Assembly (NCBI GenBank): GCA_016841245.1
Contig: JAENZN010000004.1
Coordinates: 62,001-126,000, forward strand
Direction of reading: 5' to 3'
Source: Syntrophomonas sp.
GTDB taxonomy: Bacteria > Bacillota > Syntrophomonadia > Syntrophomonadales > Syntrophomonadaceae
DNA length: 64,000 nucleotides
Shown: positions 55,437 to 63,266 of the stretch, in pieces
Numbering within the stretch: the first letter of the stretch is position 1
How the letters are laid out: every line of letters begins with the position of its first letter
Translations under genes and position numbers: made by a program
Notes under the pieces: model-generated
Told to the model about the DNA's origin: nothing
The model's input: the letters and a program-made list of their open reading frames with translations, nothing else
Database searches by the model: none

Positions 55437-56687
55437 ATGGAAGTGCTTTCCCTGCAGGACCTTGCTTCCGCGATCGATACGGTATGGGTGCTGCTTTGCG
55501 CAGCACTGGTGTTCATTATGGAGGGTGGATTTGCCTTCCTGGAAGCGGGGTTCATAAGTGCCAAGAATTCTTTGAACATTGTTATGAAGGTCTTTATGGA
55601 TTGTACAGTTGGAATGCTGAGCTATTGGGCAGTAGGATTTGCTATCATGTACGGAGCAGATAAGGCCGGCCTATTTGGCGGTACCGGTTTCTTCATTGGC
55701 GGAGATTTGAATCACATTAAACTGCGAATACCTATCTATGCTTATTGGTTATTCCAGGCTGCTTTTGCCATGGCCATGGCTTCTATTGTATCTGGAGCAG
55801 TAGCTGAACGCATGAAATTTGGTCCTTATATCATATATACGGCACTGGCAGCTGCTATCATCTACCCCGTGGCCGGCCATTGGGTATGGGGAGTGGGCGG
55901 ATGGTTAGGGAATCTGGGTATGCTGGATTTCGCTGGTTCAGCAGTAGTCCACTCAGTTGGGGGCTGGAGCGCTCTGGCTGCTGTAATAGTACTGGGGTCT
56001 CGATCAGGGCGTTATAATAGCGACGGCTCTATTAATTTCCTGCCTCCCCATAATCTGCATCTGGCATTCTTAGGCACCTTTATACTGTGGTTTGGGTGGT
56101 TTGGGTTTAATGCCGGCAGTTCCTTATCCGGTCTTGATCTGAATATTGCCCGAATTGCTTTGACTACTAACCTGGCCGCAGCAGCAGGTGGTACCGTCGC
56201 AGCGCTGTTTACCATGTTAAAGTACGGCAAGGCTGACCCCAGTATGACCATGAACGGCTCACTGGCTGGCCTGGCGGCTATCACAGCTGGCACCGCCTTT
56301 GTTAGTCCAAGCAGTGCGGTAATCATTGGCGCAGTCTCTGGTATACTGGTGGTTGTAGCAGTTAATTTCTTTGACCGGATGAAAGCTGACGATCCGGTGG
56401 GAGCGATCGCTGTCCATGGTGTTAACGGTGGATGGGGGGTAATCGCAGTAGGACTCTTTGCCGAGCAAGGTGGTCTTTTCTATGGAGGAGGAGTACATCT
56501 TCTAGGGGTGCAATTATTGGGAGCAGCCGTAGTTTCAATCTGGGCCTTTGCCGCTACCTATTTGGTATTTAGTTTATTAAAAAGAACCATTGGGATACGT
56601 GTATCTCCCGAAGAAGAAATACAAGGCCTGGACATTTCCGAACATGACATTTCAGCTTACGCCTTCTTCACTGATAGAAGTAGTTGA
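55437..56687 (+). CDS. amtB: Ammonium transporter Amt
   Basis: 416-aa integral membrane protein, about eleven helices. The conserved DTVWVLLCAALVFIMEGGFAFLEAG N-terminus, GAVAERMKFGPYI, HWVWGVGGWLGNLG with the pore tryptophans, HSVGGWSALA and HGVNGGWGVIAVGLFAE are diagnostic. It imports ammonium and is typically blocked by a PII protein. ATG 55437 is taken as start; AAGGAG at 55420-55425 also allows GTG 55431. The terminator hairpin upstream and the glnB gene downstream suggest nitrogen control. Confidence 0.95.
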   Translation: MEVLSLQDLASAIDTVWVLLCAALVFIMEGGFAFLEAGFISAKNSLNIVMKVFMDCTVGMLSYWAVGFAIMYGADKAGLFGGTGFFIGGDLNHIKLRIPIYAYWLFQAAFAMAMASIVSGAVAERMKFGPYIIYTALAAAIIYPVAGHWVWGVGGWLGNLGMLDFAGSAVVHSVGGWSALAAVIVLGSRSGRYNSDGSINFLPPHNLHLAFLGTFILWFGWFGFNAGSSLSGLDLNIARIALTTNLAAAAGGTVAALFTMLKYGKADPSMTMNGSLAGLAAITAGTAFVSPSSAVIIGAVSGILVVVAVNFFDRMKADDPVGAIAVHGVNGGWGVIAVGLFAEQGGLFYGGGVHLLGVQLLGAAVVSIWAFAATYLVFSLLKRTIGIRVSPEEEIQGLDISEHDISAYAFFTDRSS

Positions 56688-56732
56688 CATAATATTTATT
56701 ATGCAATATTCAGGAAATGGAAGCTGCCGGGT

Positions 56733-56753
56733 AGGGGAGAATTCATTCTCCCT
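56733..56753 (+). terminator. Terminator between amtB and glnB
   Basis: GGGGAGAAT (56734-56742) and ATTCTCCC (56745-56752) form a tight hairpin, with TTTTTT eleven bases further. Confidence 0.6.
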
Positions 56754-56947
56754 GGAAAACTGCTTTTTTAATATGAAGAGTAATAGTAATAGTAATATGA
56801 TTTCTCTGATATTTTGTTCTAGAATGCCGTATTTTCTGATATACTCTCAAGTAGCTGCATAGATGTAAAATAGTACAATTTGTCAGACCTTGTTTAAAAT
56901 TGATCATTATTAAATTCAGTTCATTACAGCAATGGGGAGGTAATAGT

Positions 56948-57286
56948 TTGAAAAAAATTGAGGCCATCATTAGACCCTCTAAACTGGAAGAACTCAAAAC
57001 TGCTCTGGATGCCATAAACGTCAGAGGCATGACCGTATATGAAGTTCTGGGCCGAGGTTTACAAAAGGAATTGAAACAGTATTACCGAGGCAAGGAACAT
57101 GTAGTTGACCTTTTTCAGAAAGTAAAAGTCGAGATAGTCTGTATAGATGAGTCAGTAGCCCAAATTATCTCTGTAATTCAAAAGGTCTGCCAAACAGGAC
57201 AGGTTGGGGACGGAAAAATATTTATCCTTCCGGTAGAAAGAGTAATTAGAATAAGCTCGGGTGAAGAAGGAGAAGAGGCTTTATAG
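56948..57286 (+). CDS. glnB: Nitrogen regulatory protein PII
   Basis: 112 aa. Trimeric PII signal protein with the T-loop GRGLQKELKQYYRGKEHVVDLF (residues 37-58), which includes a tyrosine at the uridylylation position, and GDGKIFILPVERVIRISSGEEG (about 85-106), the B- and C-loop ATP/2-oxoglutarate site. Start is TTG 56948, with GGGGAGG at 56934-56940; an upstream ATG at 56900 lacks that support. Located after amtB, it is expected to bind and block the transporter when nitrogen is plentiful. No UTase gene is in the window. Confidence 0.95.
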   Translation: MKKIEAIIRPSKLEELKTALDAINVRGMTVYEVLGRGLQKELKQYYRGKEHVVDLFQKVKVEIVCIDESVAQIISVIQKVCQTGQVGDGKIFILPVERVIRISSGEEGEEAL

Positions 57287-57289
57287 GTT

Positions 57290-57367
57290 CCTGTAACAAG
57301 GGGACGGTTCTGTTGTTACATCGCACTGATTTTTAATGTAACAACAGAACCGTCCCCTTGTTACAGG
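57290..57367. repeat. 32-bp perfect hairpin, REP-like (GGGGACGGTTCTGTT type)
   Basis: Arms 57290-57321 and 57336-57367 are perfectly complementary around a 14-base loop. The core ACAAGGGGACGGTTCTGTTGT resembles bacterial REP elements mobilised by REP-associated tyrosine transposases. It lies three bases after the glnB stop and may also terminate it. Confidence 0.85.
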
Positions 57368-57620
57368 GAAAGACCTGCTATGCCATTAAGAAAAATGCCT
57401 GATTACCTGGTCAGCTTACTGGGGTTTAAAGACTAGCCGCTAATGCTGAAACTCTTTGCTAGAAGTTTAAAAATGGAGGATACACCTTGATTAGTTAATG
57501 GTCCGTGAAAGAATTAAGTGATAATTATAGTAATGTTGATTCCACTACAAAAAGTTATCTTTAGGTTTTTTCAGTGGAATCAATGTTTGATAAACCGGGG
57601 AAAGGTAGAGGTAATTTATA
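57368..57620. other. Intergenic region before the lipoprotein gene
   Basis: About 250 bases of unremarkable sequence. GAGGTAATTTATA serves the next gene. Confidence 0.3.
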
Positions 57621-58892
57621 ATGAAACTATGGGAGCTGCGGGTATGCCTGCTTATAATGATTTTCCTGATGTCGGGTTGTATGGATATGTATCATCCCCA
57701 GGAACCTGAACCTGATCTGCCCTCAAAAACAGCGGAGCACGGGCCAATCTCTCCCACTATCTCTCCCACCATGGATAATATTATTATGAACCAGGGAGCT
57801 GAATTGTGGCTTTACTCAATAAATGGTGAGGCGATAAGAAATATATGGACCTGTCCAGAGGGATGCTACTTGAGTCAATCTTCTGTTAAATGGGCCAATA
57901 GCGGCCTGAAGTTTATATTTGCAACTGACAGCTATCCGGATGATGACTACAACAATATACGCCAGGCCGTATGGTTGTACGATCTGCAGCAGCAGTCTGC
58001 ATACGAATTGCTGGAATGTGATGGTCGAGTAGAGGTAGACTGGTCAGCCGACACTGAGAAAGTTCTGCTTGAATACGGCTTCTTTGATAGTAAAGTGAAA
58101 AAATGGAAAGATTATCTATTGCTCCATGATTGTCAATCTGGCCAAACGCTGCCATTAATAGGAGGAGATGATACACGAAATATTGTATCCCCCCTGTGGA
58201 CAGCGGATAGTACTGGTTTTGCGTATTCAGCACTCCTTGACAATAGTACATCCATCCTGGCCATGTATGACCTGAAAGATGAGTCAGTTCAAGTGATTAC
58301 GGAGCAGGGAGAACCATGTTTTCCCCGTTACCTGTCAATAGATGGCAAAAGGCTATATTACCAAACCGGTAATTATGGAGGTGTTGATATGGGCCAGCAC
58401 CAGCTGGGTTATTTTGATCTTGATACCCTGCAGGATCATCGCCTTACTCAAAGTGATATACATGGTCCGAATAATCGTTTTATGAGTATTAGTCCAGATG
58501 AGAAGATACTTCTTTTCTGTCAGGATAAGGAGCAAGGATTGGGATCTGAACTCTGCTGGATGGATATAGCATCGAAAACAGTCCAGAAGATTTCGGACGG
58601 GGATTATTTTAGAAGTTTCATCTGGATGAAAAGCAGCAGTGATTTTATATATTCGGTAAGGAACTCAAAAGAAGGGGATTGCTTCTGCATTAGAAAAAGC
58701 AGTACTGCAGATAAGGGTAGCATAGACCTGGTGAAGGACTACTGCTGGCTGTATCCTCAGGGGCTCAAGAATGGGGAAGTATATTTTTCTCAAAAGCTGA
58801 CTAATAATTCATACGGCCAATATTCGTTAAAGGCACTTAACCTCTTTGATGGGCAGGTTAGAGATATTATTGAGGAAGATGAATCAATATGA
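57621..58892 (+). CDS. Beta-propeller-like lipoprotein of unknown function
   Basis: 423 aa. The signal peptide ends in FLMSGC (about residue 20), giving a lipid-anchored protein. The body has repeated beta-rich blades with aspartate-tryptophan turns (VDWSADTEKV, PLWTADSTGFAYS, SISPDEKILLF), resembling TolB/DPP-IV-type propellers. GAGGT lies nine bases before ATG 57621. Its stop overlaps the next gene (ATGA), so a small membrane protein is made with it. Function unknown. Confidence 0.75.
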   Translation: MKLWELRVCLLIMIFLMSGCMDMYHPQEPEPDLPSKTAEHGPISPTISPTMDNIIMNQGAELWLYSINGEAIRNIWTCPEGCYLSQSSVKWANSGLKFIFATDSYPDDDYNNIRQAVWLYDLQQQSAYELLECDGRVEVDWSADTEKVLLEYGFFDSKVKKWKDYLLLHDCQSGQTLPLIGGDDTRNIVSPLWTADSTGFAYSALLDNSTSILAMYDLKDESVQVITEQGEPCFPRYLSIDGKRLYYQTGNYGGVDMGQHQLGYFDLDTLQDHRLTQSDIHGPNNRFMSISPDEKILLFCQDKEQGLGSELCWMDIASKTVQKISDGDYFRSFIWMKSSSDFIYSVRNSKEGDCFCIRKSSTADKGSIDLVKDYCWLYPQGLKNGEVYFSQKLTNNSYGQYSLKALNLFDGQVRDIIEEDESI

Positions 58893-59218
58893 AAAACTCG
58901 GCTAAAATAGTTCTTGGTATTGCTACACTTTGGCCTATTGTATATATGTGCCTATTTTTTGTTTTCATGTTTTCCATGTTTTTATGGATACCACAACAAT
59001 CATCATCTGGAGGACCACCAGTATTTATCACAGCTTTGTTTGGATTGCATTTTTTTACTATGTTATTAATTTTTGGTCTTATCGCTGTATATATCGTTAA
59101 TGTTTTCAGAAATGATCGTATCGATAATGATAAAAAAGCCCTCTGGGCGGTAGTGATCTTCCTGGGCAACTGTATTGCCATGCCTGTATACTGGTATCTT
59201 TATATCTGGAAAGAATAA
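58889..59218 (+). CDS. Small integral membrane protein
   Basis: 109 aa with three hydrophobic helices. Overlaps the lipoprotein gene by four bases. Tail is short and polar (YLYIWKE). Function unknown; probably partner of the lipoprotein. Confidence 0.72.
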   Translation: MKNSAKIVLGIATLWPIVYMCLFFVFMFSMFLWIPQQSSSGGPPVFITALFGLHFFTMLLIFGLIAVYIVNVFRNDRIDNDKKALWAVVIFLGNCIAMPVYWYLYIWKE

Positions 59219-59670
59219 ACCGGTGTGAATATATTAAATATTAGCTCCTGTTTTTGAGATAAACATTTGACTTGCACCTAAAACATGCTCTAATATAATG
59301 ATGATAAGTAATATTTAGGAGAATGAATTTATGTCGGAGTCTGTTACCAATTAACCTTAACCGAATATGGTAGTCTAAAGGTAACCAGCGGGAACCGCTG
59401 GGCTTGGTTGTTGTACCTTTAGACTGGTTATTTGAGAACACGGGTATAAGTTATTTTCATTCTTCCGGAATAGTGGATTATACTGTGCCGTGCTACTGGT
59501 ACGGTATTTTTATTTTCATATCTGTTCAATTTTCCGGTATGTTAAATCATAGTCCTGGGAGGCTGTTGACCTATCCCTGTGGTCTGATAACAGCCATTTT
59601 TATCTGCGCTCAAGTAAACAAATTGCAGAAAAACTGAACAGCTATGATAATACAGGAGGTTTTTAAGTAA
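59219..59670. other. Intergenic region with short leader and nested hairpins before the mutS2-like gene
   Basis: TTGACT/TAATAT (59261-59266, then about 59290-59295) is promoter-like. AGGAG precedes ATG 59331, which starts a seven-codon reading frame. TAGTCTAAAGGTA (59371-59383) pairs with TACCTTTAGACTG (about 59414-59426) around a perfect CAGCGG/CCGCTG hairpin. A 77-codon ORF (TTG 59404-59637) is hydrophobic but unsupported; the frame of ATG 59323 would run through an in-frame TAG into it. A degraded gene or a regulatory leader is possible. Confidence 0.35.
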
Positions 59671-61620
59671 ATGAATAAATATGTTATGGAAGCCCTCGAA
59701 TATGGGAAAGTAAAGCAAGAGCTAAAACAATATGCTTTTTCCAAAGCAGCTAAAATCAGAATAGAACAACTTGAGCCCTTAACAAATTTGAATAGAATCA
59801 AGTTGTGGATGAACGAAACTACCGAGGCCACAAGGATACTGGAGGTAAATTCCAGCATTCCTCTGACCGCATTGGAAAACATTGATGGAGCAGCAGTCAG
59901 CATTGAAGGACTGGTTATGAATCCGGATGAACTGACTGCCGTTAAAGGACTCTTGCAATATGTTAAACGCCTGAAGAAGTTTATGGATTCCATGCAGACT
60001 ATCGGACCGACCGTGGCCTCTTACGCTTCTTCCATGTTTGAACTGCCGTATGTGTATGATGAAATTGACCGGTGCATAGTAAACGGCAGCGTAGACGACC
60101 GGGCTACCCCGGAATTGAACAGGCTGAGAAAGAAGATCAAACTCACCGATGACCGGATCAAACAGAAGCTTAACAGCATATTGTCTTCTGCCACTTATTC
60201 AGAACATATCCAGGAAGCTCTGGTTACCACCAGAAATGGGAGGTTTGTTATTCCTGTAAAAAGAGAATCCCGGAAAAGTATAGCCGGTAATATACTGGAT
60301 GTCTCATCCAGCGGATCTACTGTTTTTATTGAACCTGCAGCCATTGCTGTATTTCAGGAAGAACTGAGTATATTGAAAATCCAGGAAGAGAATGAAGTAT
60401 TCCAGATATTGTCCGGGCTTACGGAAATGGTTAAGAACAGTTCCCGGGAAATCTCCATTAATGTGGAAGCCATGGTACACTATGATTTCATTTTTGCCCG
60501 GGCCAAATATAGTAAATCCATGAATGGTTCTGATGTGCATCTCAATACCAGCAGGATCATCAACATAAAAGGTGGTCGGCACCCACTGCTAGGTAAAGAT
60601 GCAGTCCCCCTTGATTTCTATATTGGAAACGATTACCGGGCCCTGATCATCACCGGTCCTAATACCGGTGGCAAAACAGTCACCTTAAAGACTGTGGGCC
60701 TGCTTAGCTTGATGGTGCAGTCCGGTCTGCATGTACCTGTTCTGGAAGGCAGTGAATTCGCAGTTTTCACCGATATTCTGGCCGATATTGGCGATGGCCA
60801 GAGTATTGAGCAATCATTGAGTACTTTTTCGTCCCATGTAAGAAATATAGTGGGCATTATTGCAAGTTCTAATCCGAATTCTCTGGTGATTCTGGATGAA
60901 ATCGGAGCCGGTACCGAGCCGGCAGAAGGAATGGGATTTGCCATTGCGGTATTAGAGGAGGTTTTTAATAAAGGCGCTACCCTAATAGCCTCAACCCACA
61001 TAAGTGAAATAAAAGAGTTTGCCGAAAATACTCCGGGGTTTAGAAATGGCTGTATGACTTTCGATATAGAATCACTGCGGCCCCTCTACCAGCTTAAGAT
61101 AGGCCAATCCGGCCCCAGCAATGCTTTCTTAATTGCTTTAAGGCTGGGAGTAGAAAGGCGGATTGTTGAACGTGCCCATGAAATAACCTACGGAGAAAAG
61201 AAAGATTATTCCGGTGATGATTTATTCAAAACCCAACCAATAGGGGAGCAGTCAATAATAATCCGCACTGAACCAAGCGAAGCATATAATCAGCTCAGCA
61301 CCAAAGATGGCAAAAAGCTTCAACACCGGGAAGAGAGTAAATTCCAGAAAGGTGATTGTGTATTTATAAGCACTATGAATCGAACCGGTATAGTCTGTGA
61401 AACAGAAAACAACCGGGGAGAAGTAGTGGTAATGGTTATGAAAAAGAAATACAAGATCAACCATAAGCGGCTCACGCTAAGGGTTGAAGCGGCGGATCTC
61501 TATCCTGAAAATTACGACCTGGATATAGTATTTGAAAGTAAGGAAAACAGGAAGAAACGCAAGCAGTTCAGCAAGCATCACATGGAAGGAGTAGTAATTG
61601 AGACTCCGAAGGATGAATAA
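59671..61620 (+). CDS. MutS2-like DNA-binding ATPase lacking a Smr domain
   Basis: 649 aa. N-terminal core with coiled-coil (DYRALIITGPNTGGKTVTLKTVGLL carries Walker A, about 322-346), signature SLSTFSSHVRNI (about 385), Walker B LVILDEIGAGTEPAEGM (about 407-423) and IASTHISEIKEFA. MutS2 proteins act in recombination control and ribosome rescue; the usual C-terminal Smr nuclease (about 785 aa in total) is missing: the protein ends HHMEGVVIETPKDE shortly after a KOW-like region. The gene appears to end naturally, not by frameshift. AGGAGGT lies 12 bases before ATG 59671. Confidence 0.88.
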   Translation: MNKYVMEALEYGKVKQELKQYAFSKAAKIRIEQLEPLTNLNRIKLWMNETTEATRILEVNSSIPLTALENIDGAAVSIEGLVMNPDELTAVKGLLQYVKRLKKFMDSMQTIGPTVASYASSMFELPYVYDEIDRCIVNGSVDDRATPELNRLRKKIKLTDDRIKQKLNSILSSATYSEHIQEALVTTRNGRFVIPVKRESRKSIAGNILDVSSSGSTVFIEPAAIAVFQEELSILKIQEENEVFQILSGLTEMVKNSSREISINVEAMVHYDFIFARAKYSKSMNGSDVHLNTSRIINIKGGRHPLLGKDAVPLDFYIGNDYRALIITGPNTGGKTVTLKTVGLLSLMVQSGLHVPVLEGSEFAVFTDILADIGDGQSIEQSLSTFSSHVRNIVGIIASSNPNSLVILDEIGAGTEPAEGMGFAIAVLEEVFNKGATLIASTHISEIKEFAENTPGFRNGCMTFDIESLRPLYQLKIGQSGPSNAFLIALRLGVERRIVERAHEITYGEKKDYSGDDLFKTQPIGEQSIIIRTEPSEAYNQLSTKDGKKLQHREESKFQKGDCVFISTMNRTGIVCETENNRGEVVVMVMKKKYKINHKRLTLRVEAADLYPENYDLDIVFESKENRKKRKQFSKHHMEGVVIETPKDE

Positions 61621-61656
61621 ATATTCCGGGATTCACGGGCGATAGAAAGGACAGGG

Positions 61657-61702
61657 TTAGGGTTTTTGAGACAGGGGTGGTTCTGTCAGGCAAAAACCCT
61701 AA
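61657..61702. repeat. Nested hairpin with GGGGTGGTTCTGTC loop
   Basis: TTAGGGTTTTTG (61657-61668) pairs with CAAAAACCCTAA (61691-61702), enclosing GACAG/CTGTC (61670-61687). The enclosed sequence is related to the REP-like GGGGACGGTTCTG element. It separates two convergent genes. Confidence 0.65.
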
Positions 61703-61737
61703 TCACTTATATCTTAAGTGCTCTGCGCTGCAGTTGA

Positions 61738-62880
61738 TCATTTGGCCTGCAGCCGTACATACAAGGAAACTTTATCACCCTGACGAATAAGGGTTACTTT
61801 GACTTTATCACCTACCGCTTTTGATTGTACCGTCTCCTGTAGATCAGACGCCGATTTTATAATGCTATCATCCAGGCTGATAATAACATCCATGGGAAGC
61901 AGACCAGCCTCGTCAGCGGGACTTCCATCAACAACTTCTGCAACCAGTGCCCCGGTGGTGCCAGAGGGAAGATTCAGCTGTTGTATGGCCTGATCATTAA
62001 CGTCGGTCATGGAGACTCCCAGGAAGGCTCTTTCCACGTTATTTCCCGCCAGCAGATCATCCAGTACTTCGGTAACCGTATCAATCGGGATAGCAAAACC
62101 TATTCCCTGGGCTTCTGAATTAATCGCGGTATTAATCCCGATAACCTGTCCCTGCATATTCAGTAGAGGCCCTCCGCTGTTGCCAGGATTTATTGCCGCA
62201 TCAGTCTGAATGAGATTTTTGTAATTACGGTCTTCGATAGTAATGGGTCTTTCCTTGGCTGATATCACTCCGGTGGTTACTGTATGATCGAGTCCATAGG
62301 GCTGGCCTATGGCCATGACCGGGTCTCCGACTCGCATCTGTTCTGATACTCCCAGGGTTAGTGTAGGGTAATCAGTACCGTCAATTTTAATTATTGCCAG
62401 GTCTAAATCATAATCTTCCCCGACTACCTGCGCATCATACTGTTCTTCTTTACCTGACACGGTAACCTTTATTGATTGGGCTCCGTCGATAACATGTTGA
62501 TTGGTGATGATATACCCATCGCTGCTGATAATAAACCCACTGCCAATACCTTCCTGAACCTGGGGTGTAGTTCTCAGGTTCCCCCCAAAGAACTGACGAT
62601 AAAAAGGATCGTCCAAGAGGGGATTGCTTACCGTGGTTTCAACTTCAATATTAACCACGGCAGGACCTGCCTGCTCCACGATATCAGCTACGCTGTAGGT
62701 TTGGCCTGCCTCCGAACTGGCTACAGTATAAGCAGCATTTTTGTCTACCACTGCTGCTTTATCAGTGCCAGGCCATAAAGCGGTTTTAATTTCAGTAAAA
62801 TGGTCTGGCACCAAAATACCCCCCAGCACGAATGCCAGGACTGCAACTGCCATAAATGCTGCAATAGTCTTTTTTCTCAA
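61738..62880 (-). CDS. htrA: HtrA-type serine protease with PDZ domain
   Basis: About 380 aa. A signal-anchor (TIAAFMAVAVLAFVLGGILV) precedes a trypsin-like domain with His (TNQHVIDGA), Asp (YDLDLAIIK) and Ser (NPGNSGGPL) and a C-terminal PDZ domain (FLGVSMTDVNDQAI...GLLPMDVIISLDD). It degrades or refolds misfolded envelope proteins. Start TTG 62880 is supported by AAGGAG eight bases upstream; ATG 62898 is the other candidate. It may be induced by envelope stress. Confidence 0.93.
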   Translation of the reverse strand: MRKKTIAAFMAVAVLAFVLGGILVPDHFTEIKTALWPGTDKAAVVDKNAAYTVASSEAGQTYSVADIVEQAGPAVVNIEVETTVSNPLLDDPFYRQFFGGNLRTTPQVQEGIGSGFIISSDGYIITNQHVIDGAQSIKVTVSGKEEQYDAQVVGEDYDLDLAIIKIDGTDYPTLTLGVSEQMRVGDPVMAIGQPYGLDHTVTTGVISAKERPITIEDRNYKNLIQTDAAINPGNSGGPLLNMQGQVIGINTAINSEAQGIGFAIPIDTVTEVLDDLLAGNNVERAFLGVSMTDVNDQAIQQLNLPSGTTGALVAEVVDGSPADEAGLLPMDVIISLDDSIIKSASDLQETVQSKAVGDKVKVTLIRQGDKVSLYVRLQAK

Positions 62881-62898
62881 AGTAGTCATCTCCTTCAT

Positions 62899-63266
62899 AC
62901 TACTGGATAATTGCTGGTCATTTCACCGACTATTGATAATTTACCCTAAGATTACTGCATTAATATGAAAAGATTATGGTTTTTTCTTAACATTCGGCGG
63001 GAAATCATGTGAGAATTATGATGTGTGTGGGTAGAAACGAGGAGGGAATTCAATCAACAAAGCTAAGTATAACCGAAAACAGCTATTTATCCTTACTAGC
63101 CCTGGTTTTCTTTTTTATCCGTTTTGCTGTCATATTTCATTACTGGTTGAGGATGGATATTAGGCTATCTTAATAATAATCGAAGCTATCAATTTCGTTA
63201 GCTGGTCTTAAAGTACCGCCAGACTTCAGATTTATGGAGATGTGACAAGTAAGCTATAAGAAATGT
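62899..63266. other. Intergenic region between htrA and vanW-like gene
   Basis: About 370 bases. No gene, strong hairpin or riboswitch is seen. Confidence 0.3.

Noticed and set aside
59404-59637. 77-codon hydrophobic ORF before mutS2-like gene
   Set aside because: Start TTG lies within the nested hairpin and has no ribosome binding site. It may be a pseudogene piece but cannot be supported as a gene.
59323-59637. Pyrrolysine-type readthrough of TAG
   Set aside because: A single in-frame TAG in an unsupported frame is no evidence; no pyrrolysine genes are in the window.
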